From positions 1 to 57,126 of the forward strand of contig CAJXLK010000028.1 in assembly GCA_913055635.1 (NCBI GenBank): DNA of 57,126 bases. Reading direction: 5' to 3'. The number at the start of each line of letters is the position of its first letter. The stretch's first letter is position 1. Of this stretch, positions 51,796-57,126 are shown in pieces. The position numbers and the translations under genes are program-made. The notes beneath the pieces were generated by a model. That model had not been told where the DNA came from, made no database searches, and saw nothing but the letters and a program-made list of their open reading frames with translations. This DNA comes from an uncultured Bacteroidota bacterium. Lineage in GTDB: Bacteria > Bacteroidota > Bacteroidia > Bacteroidales > UBA12077.

Positions 51796-54700
51796 ATGGA
51801 TTTACGTTTTGTTTTGGCCGCGCTGGTCTTCCTTTTTGCACCGGTGATTTCATTTTCCCAGGCAGTGACCCTGGAACCGGAGGATGCCACAGTTGACAGC
51901 ACTGTAACCATCTATTTTGATGCCACGGGGGGCGACCAGGGGCTAATGGATTTTGACGGGGATGTTTATGCCCATACGGGGGTGATCACCCTGGAGAGCA
52001 CCGATGAGCGTGACTGGAAGCATGTGGTGGCGGATTGGGGAACTGCGAATGATACGGTTCTTATGCAGCGGGAAGGAGAGAACCTTTACAGTCTGGCCTT
52101 CAACATCAGGGATTTTTACAACATTGGGGCCGGGGAAACGGTGCTGAAGCTGGCGTTTGTTTTCCGCAATGCCGATGGTTCCCTGTCGGGCCGGGCGACT
52201 GACGGGGATGATCTCTATGTGCAGCTTAATAACGCCGGCCAAACAGGATACCGTTATTTCACCAATACATCGGGCCTCCTGGAGGTTACCACCACTGAAG
52301 GGGTATTGCGTTTCAGACCTTATACCGGAGGGGCGGTTAAAACAGAATTCCTCTCCCGCGATACAGCTTCTACAGATTCATACGGCATTGTAAAAGAGCC
52401 TTCATCGGGCACTTTTTCAGTGGATACCACCGATACCCATCTTCGGGCTGGTTGGGATGATTTAACCCTGACCATTCAAAAATCTCCCTTGAAGGTCATT
52501 TATGAGCGGGAAGACACCCTGACGGTGTTGGAAAATATTTATGATGGCGGATTGGGCCAGGGCGGCCTGTTGGATTTTCGCCTTGATTCGGCCGAGCAGT
52601 TTTATGGCGGGGGTTCGAGGGCGCTTCCGCTCAATCTGAGGGGTCAGCGCATTGATTTTTACAACCAGGCCCATTATGGTTATGCCAATGGGGCGGCCAA
52701 TCTCAACACCAGCATTCCGGTGCTGGTCAGTTCGAAGCCCTATGGACTGGTTTTCGACAACCACCATCCGGGCAGTGCTGATATTGGTGAATCTCAGGAT
52801 AACCTGCTCCAATATCAGGTGCAGGGGGGCAGTTTGAGCTTTTTTGTGCTGGCGGAGGATCGTTTAAGCGGTGTTTCCCGCAGCCTTGCTGATCTGAGCG
52901 GTCATGCGGCATTACCGCCCCTCTGGTCGCTTGGCTACATCCAATCGCGCTATGGTTACACCGACCGCCAGCAGGCCGAGCAAGTGGTTGAAAAGATGCA
53001 GGCCGGTGATTTTCCGTTGGACGCGCTGGTGCTGGATCTGTATTGGTTTGGTGGTACCAGCCATATGGGGGATTTTAGCTGGGACCGTTCCCGCTTTTCC
53101 CAACCCGCGGAGATGATCAGCAATTTTCGCCAACAGGGCATAAAAACCATTGTGATCAGTGAACCCTATTTCACCCTGGAAAGCGACTTATATGACCAGG
53201 CGGCTTCTCTCGGGCATTTTGCCACCAACCCCAACGGCAATCCTTATGTGTTGAATGGTTTTTGGGCGGGCGATGCCAGCCTGCTGGATATGACTTCACC
53301 ACAAGCCAGGGATTGGCTATGGCCTTATTACAAGGACCTCTTTGAGATGGGTGTGGCAGGTTTGTGGACCGACCTGGGCGAGCCGGAAACGCATCCCCGT
53401 GACATGCAGCATGAGCAGGGAACCTCCGACCAGGTGCATAACCTGTTCAACATGTATTGGGCTGAAATGTTGCATGATAAGACCAGGCAGGTCTATCCCG
53501 ACAAACGCCTGTTTAACCTGACGCGGTCCGGCTATCTGGGCATGCAGCGTCTGAGGACCTATCCCTGGTCGGGGGATATAAGCCGCAGTTTCTCCGGTCT
53601 GCAGGCTCAGATTCCCATCATGCTGCACATGAGCATGAGCGGGGTCGGATACATGCATTCCGACCTGGGCGGTTTTACCGGGGGGCATAAGGATCCTGAA
53701 TTGTATACCCGCTGGCTCCAGCTCGGCACCTTTTCGCCCGTGATGCGTGCCCATGGCACCGGTGTGCCCCCTGAGCCCATCTATTATGATCAGACCACCC
53801 AAAACCGTGTGCGCAAGGCCATCGGGATGCGCTACGATTTCCTGCCCTATAACTATACCCTTGCCTGGAAATACGCTGAAAAGGGCCTTCCTATGGCCCG
53901 GCCCACGAATTATTACCACCCCGGATTGGATTTTCTCCAGAACATCAACGATCAGTACCTTTGGGGCCGCGACCTGCTGGTGGCACCGGTGATCCGAGAG
54001 GGCGTCACTTCCCGGAAGGTGACCCTTCCCCCGGGCAAGTGGACCGGCTATTACAGCGGCACCATTCATCAGGGCCACAATACGGTTACTGTGGAAGCAC
54101 CAATGAACCGAATCCCCCTGTTTATAAGGGAAGGAGGCTTCCTGGTTCAGTCGGCCGAAAAACTGCCCCATACCCGGGCCTATGACAGCGATTCAATCCG
54201 CATCCGCCATTTCCTGCCAGAAGAAGCCGGAGTTCAAGAAAGTTACTGGTATCACGATGACGGGGTGACGGCCGGTAACCTCCAAAAGGACCATTATAAC
54301 CTGATCCGCCTTCAGTCTTTCCATCGCCAGGACACGGCTATCCTGACCCTTGAACGCACCCAAACCGGTTTGGATGCCATGGAAAGGCAGATGGAATATC
54401 TGCTTTACGGCATGGATAAAGCCCCGGAGCAGGTGCGCGTCAACGGCCAAAGCCTGCCCTTTTACAGTGCCGCCAGCGAGTACCACACACAAACCCACGC
54501 TGCCTACTGGAATGACACCCTGCTGCATGTGAAGTTTGCCTGGGGCAAAGGCCCGGCCCGCATCAAGATCGGACCGGCCGGCGAACCCTCCCCAGTCGAT
54601 GCACCCGATGATGAAGCCATCAGCCGGCTCATGGCCCACCCCAACCCCTTTGATGGCTTCACCCGCCTGGAAATATCCCTCAAACGCCAGGGCCAATACC

Positions 54701-54891
54701 GGATCTCCCTTTTCAACATGAAAGGACAAAAAATGGGCAGCCAACAGCTCCAACTCACCCGGGGTACCCATCAGATGAACCTCGATCACCTGGTTGATGA
54801 TCCACAGCGTTTGCCGGCCGGTGTTTACCTGTTGGTTGTGGAAGGCGCCGGTGAAAAAGCCCGATTGCGCCTGGTTAAATCACCCCGTTAA
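51796..54891 (+). CDS. GH31 alpha-glucosidase/xylosidase-type glycoside hydrolase with T9SS sorting domain
   Basis: A 1031-residue secreted enzyme from ATG 51796 (the frame reaches 51778). The signal peptide (1-22) is followed by an N-terminal beta domain (about 25-135), the galactose-mutarotase-like part of GH31, and the (beta/alpha)8 barrel. The nucleophile is Asp526 in WTDLGEPE and the acid/base candidate is Asp594 in WSGDISRS. A beta-sandwich follows, and the last 80 residues are a T9SS sorting domain: AHPNPFDGFTRLEI, ISLFNMKGQKM and LPAGVYLLVVEG. It probably cleaves alpha-linked glucose or xylose from oligosaccharides at the cell surface; exact linkage cannot be read. It is divergent from the LamG/T9SS gene. 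Confidence 0.94.
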   Translation: MDLRFVLAALVFLFAPVISFSQAVTLEPEDATVDSTVTIYFDATGGDQGLMDFDGDVYAHTGVITLESTDERDWKHVVADWGTANDTVLMQREGENLYSLAFNIRDFYNIGAGETVLKLAFVFRNADGSLSGRATDGDDLYVQLNNAGQTGYRYFTNTSGLLEVTTTEGVLRFRPYTGGAVKTEFLSRDTASTDSYGIVKEPSSGTFSVDTTDTHLRAGWDDLTLTIQKSPLKVIYEREDTLTVLENIYDGGLGQGGLLDFRLDSAEQFYGGGSRALPLNLRGQRIDFYNQAHYGYANGAANLNTSIPVLVSSKPYGLVFDNHHPGSADIGESQDNLLQYQVQGGSLSFFVLAEDRLSGVSRSLADLSGHAALPPLWSLGYIQSRYGYTDRQQAEQVVEKMQAGDFPLDALVLDLYWFGGTSHMGDFSWDRSRFSQPAEMISNFRQQGIKTIVISEPYFTLESDLYDQAASLGHFATNPNGNPYVLNGFWAGDASLLDMTSPQARDWLWPYYKDLFEMGVAGLWTDLGEPETHPRDMQHEQGTSDQVHNLFNMYWAEMLHDKTRQVYPDKRLFNLTRSGYLGMQRLRTYPWSGDISRSFSGLQAQIPIMLHMSMSGVGYMHSDLGGFTGGHKDPELYTRWLQLGTFSPVMRAHGTGVPPEPIYYDQTTQNRVRKAIGMRYDFLPYNYTLAWKYAEKGLPMARPTNYYHPGLDFLQNINDQYLWGRDLLVAPVIREGVTSRKVTLPPGKWTGYYSGTIHQGHNTVTVEAPMNRIPLFIREGGFLVQSAEKLPHTRAYDSDSIRIRHFLPEEAGVQESYWYHDDGVTAGNLQKDHYNLIRLQSFHRQDTAILTLERTQTGLDAMERQMEYLLYGMDKAPEQVRVNGQSLPFYSAASEYHTQTHAAYWNDTLLHVKFAWGKGPARIKIGPAGEPSPVDAPDDEAISRLMAHPNPFDGFTRLEISLKRQGQYRISLFNMKGQKMGSQQLQLTRGTHQMNLDHLVDDPQRLPAGVYLLVVEGAGEKARLRLVKSPR

Positions 54892-54957
54892 TTTCCAATC
54901 CGGCAAATGAACTTTGGGGCTTTGAACCTGTTGGTAAATGAATGCACGTGAATCGCT

Positions 54958-54970
54958 CCCGCCTTGCGGG
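54958..54970. repeat. Small CCCGC-N3-GCGGG palindrome
   Basis: CCCGC (54958-54962) and GCGGG (54966-54970) around CTT, in the gap after the GH31 gene. It has no T-run, so it is not a typical terminator. It matches the arm family found elsewhere in the window. Confidence 0.5.
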
Positions 54971-55077
54971 GTAAGTTTTGCCTGATGATCATAAAAGTGG
55001 GCAACAATCAAAATAGGACATCAGATGAAGGAACATGTAAACTTTTCCATGTGGTTTAGGTCTAATTGACAGACATT

Positions 55078-56631
55078 ATGCGTAATCACTCCGTTTCCAA
55101 ATACTTCACCAAGCTACAGCTGATGGTGACCATCCTACTGGCCGGGCCACTGCCAGCGGGTTATCTCCTTTCGGTTAACTTTGCCCGTTCAGCCAGCCTG
55201 AAAGCGGCGGGGCAGGCCAAACGTTCAGGCCTTATTGCCGGGGTGATCACCTATTTTATTGGCATTTTCCTGACTGAACAATTTATTTTACCCGGTTCCT
55301 TTTCCGATTCTCCCAGGCGGGGGGGTGCGGCAATCTTGTTATTTCTGGTCCTTCACGGATTATGGGCAAGCCTCTATCATTTTTACGCACTGAGGCTCCG
55401 GGGCGGTTTCCCTGGCGAAACTTCCCCGGGTAAGCTTGAAGGCCATTCCTGGTGGACCGCATTGCCTTATATGGCTGTGGGGTTTGGCCTGACGGCCTTT
55501 TATCTGCTGGCCGGCCCTTTTCCGTTCACTTTCCTTGCGGTTTACCTGCTTCCTCATCTTTATCTGTACGGGCATCTCCGGAAAGTTTTTACTTCAAAAA
55601 GGGCGAAGCATTGGTTTACAGTTGTTTTTGTTTTTGTATTGCTTTTGTTTCCCCTAACCATGGCCCTGGATATGGGTGGACGGGATATATTCTGGTATGC
55701 ACGAATGGCAGGGTATTATTATTTGCCTGTTTTGCTCTATTTGTTGCTTTTTTATCTGCTGTTCGATCTGGTGCAGTTGGTCAACCGGCTTTCGGCATTT
55801 GTTCACCGGAACGCATTCAAATCTGCTCGGCTAAGGGCTTATCTTTTGGCCTTTTTTCTTTTGGCTATCGGTATTATAATGGGGGTGGGGATCCACAATT
55901 TCAACCATACCACTGTTCAGTCGTATCAGGTGGATATACCGAGGAAGCAGGCCAGCGTGGATGAGGTAACCATTGCCATGGCTGCCGACCTGCATTTGAG
56001 CAGCATCACCCGGATGGATTTTCTGGAGCAGTTTGTGGATCAGCTCAATGCCATTGATGCTGATGTGGTGCTTTTGCCGGGGGATATTTTGGAGTCGTCG
56101 GATGGCAATTCGCGTTTGAGGGCATTTGAGCGGCAGATGAGAAGGATAAAAGCTTCCTATGGGGTGTATGCCGTTGAGGGCAACCATGAACATTATGGAT
56201 CAGGTGAGGGCCTTGGTTTTTTTGAGCGCTCGGATATCCGCTTGTTGCAGGACACGGTGGTACGGGTGGATAATGCCTTCTATTTGGTGGGCCGCCGCGA
56301 CCGGCATCAGCGCAACCGGCAGTCGCTCGGGGGGCTGTTGCAATCGGCCGGCGACAGCCTGCCGACTTTGGTGATGGACCATCAGCCCTATGAGTTGGGC
56401 AAAGTTGCCAGCCAAAATGTTGATATCCAGTTTTCAGGCCACACCCACCACGGTCAGCTTTTTCCCATCAATTTCATCACCCGGGCCATCTACCGCCTCA
56501 GTTGGGGTCATCAAGAGATTGATGGCACCCATTTCTTTGTTACTTGTGGTGCGCAGGGTTGGGGCCCACCGGTAAAAACCTCCTCCCGCTCGGAGATCAT
56601 GAAGATCAAGGTGCAGCTGGTCGAGCGGTAA
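55078..56631 (+). CDS. Polytopic membrane protein with C-terminal metallophosphoesterase (YkuE-like)
   Basis: A 517-residue protein from ATG 55078 (a TTG at 55066 is also in frame). The N-terminal half has seven or eight hydrophobic helices (about 12-290) and no known domain name. The C-terminal calcineurin-like phosphoesterase domain (about 300-517) has MAADLHL (motif I), LPGDILESS (II), VEGNHEHYG (III), MDHQPY (IV) and SGHTHHGQLFP (V). YkuE-type enzymes act on phospholipid-related or lipid A-type phosphates; the substrate here is unknown. The membrane half should place the phosphoesterase at the periplasmic face. It appears monocistronic. Confidence 0.9.
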   Translation: MRNHSVSKYFTKLQLMVTILLAGPLPAGYLLSVNFARSASLKAAGQAKRSGLIAGVITYFIGIFLTEQFILPGSFSDSPRRGGAAILLFLVLHGLWASLYHFYALRLRGGFPGETSPGKLEGHSWWTALPYMAVGFGLTAFYLLAGPFPFTFLAVYLLPHLYLYGHLRKVFTSKRAKHWFTVVFVFVLLLFPLTMALDMGGRDIFWYARMAGYYYLPVLLYLLLFYLLFDLVQLVNRLSAFVHRNAFKSARLRAYLLAFFLLAIGIIMGVGIHNFNHTTVQSYQVDIPRKQASVDEVTIAMAADLHLSSITRMDFLEQFVDQLNAIDADVVLLPGDILESSDGNSRLRAFERQMRRIKASYGVYAVEGNHEHYGSGEGLGFFERSDIRLLQDTVVRVDNAFYLVGRRDRHQRNRQSLGGLLQSAGDSLPTLVMDHQPYELGKVASQNVDIQFSGHTHHGQLFPINFITRAIYRLSWGHQEIDGTHFFVTCGAQGWGPPVKTSSRSEIMKIKVQLVER

Positions 56632-57126
56632 AGGCTTATGAACGTTATGGCCATTTTATTCAGGATATTTTAGCCGGTAACCCATTCGAGTTTCTTTCCT
56701 GTGAAACTTGCAACCCTTGTATTTTATCACCGCCCTGACCCAATTGCGGGTTGGCGCCTATATGTGGCACTTTCAGTTCCGGGTAGCGCAATAATGCCCC
56801 CCACATACTCCTCACCTGCCAATTCATGCCGTCATATACTGTTTCAATCTCTACCAATTTATTCGATCTCATCCTGTGCTGTTTAAATCTCTACCAATCT
56901 ATTCCAACCTTATCTATCTTATCCATGCTATCCCAATCCCCCCACTTTGCCAACCTATGCTATTTCATATAATGCCAACCTAACCCGTGCCCATCCAGAG
57001 GCGAACTAAATTCCCTAATTATGAGAATTTTTGCCTGATTTTTCTTTGATTTTAGTTTCACTATATGGATGAGGTTGCTTCCTAAGGTGGAATTTCGTAA
57101 CTTTAATTTACCGAAGGCAACCGAGC
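56632..57126. other. 3' edge region with a 40-bp direct repeat and an uncertain ORF
   Basis: A 40-bp direct repeat (CTGTTTNAATCTCTACCAATNTATTC) occurs at 56839 and 56879. A minus-strand frame of 70 codons (56660-56872) starts within the repeat; I recognise no family and would not call it. The last 120 bp are A+T-rich, probably leading to a gene beyond the window. Confidence 0.4.

Overview
The window looks like a chromosomal segment of a Bacteroidota bacterium, probably a Bacteroidales/Marinilabiliales-type organism. The evidence is the gene families: a TonB-dependent receptor with an N-terminal carboxypeptidase-regulatory-like domain paired with a DUF4249 lipoprotein, two proteins with type IX secretion (T9SS) C-terminal sorting domains, a NagZ/beta-lactamase fusion, a tricorn-like S41 protease, and DPP IV. 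Several starts are also preceded by the TAnnTTTG promoter element typical of the phylum. There are no insertion sequences, rRNA genes or CRISPR arrays. The assignment rests on families and motifs, not on a database search.

Layout. 1-2001 (minus): a tight operon of an AmgK-like amino-sugar kinase, a stand-alone RapZ C-terminal domain and a MurU-like nucleotidyltransferase cut by the window edge, consistent with cell-wall sugar recycling. 2043-5020: DPP IV, a DUF2784 membrane protein and methylglyoxal synthase. 5515-8827 (minus): TonB receptor plus DUF4249 lipoprotein. 9006-11345 (minus): a hypothetical anchored protein, a thioredoxin lipoprotein and a degenerate MNT/HepT-like pair. 11826-19808: tricorn protease, NagZ-beta-lactamase fusion, TlpA-like thioredoxin. 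20301-28333 (plus): a secreted protein with a strict 21-residue Trp-Met repeat, then AddA, a TIGR01212 radical SAM protein and AddB. 28344-32692: pdxH, a palindromic repeat array, YihY/BrkB, nadC, DUF4783 and rlmH. 32873-38648: a large NtrY-like membrane histidine kinase and a secreted metallophosphoesterase.

38650-39410 is the most rearranged part: a promoter, a broken tRNA-Gly copy carrying hairpin insertions, intact tRNA-Gly(GCC) and tRNA-Leu(UAA), a Fic-family gene remnant abutting the tRNA-Leu 3' end, and four operator-like direct repeats. 39760-45013: a double-barrel outer-membrane protein, an Asp-box lipoprotein, a decayed fasciclin fragment between GC hairpins, and a membrane-anchored serine hydrolase. 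45440-56631: an atypical SDR protein, two membrane proteins, a five-PEGA-domain outer-membrane protein, a LamG/T9SS protein, a GH31 glycosidase with a T9SS tail and a membrane-fused metallophosphoesterase.

Functional themes are cell-wall recycling (AmgK/RapZ-C/MurU and NagZ), secreted peptide and glycan degradation (DPP IV, tricorn, GH31, LamG, TonB/DUF4249), and recombinational repair (AddAB). No complete new multi-gene system is certain. The best candidates for follow-up are the RapZ-C-containing recycling operon, the motif-less MNT/HepT pair, the WM-repeat protein, and the palindrome-invaded tRNA copy.
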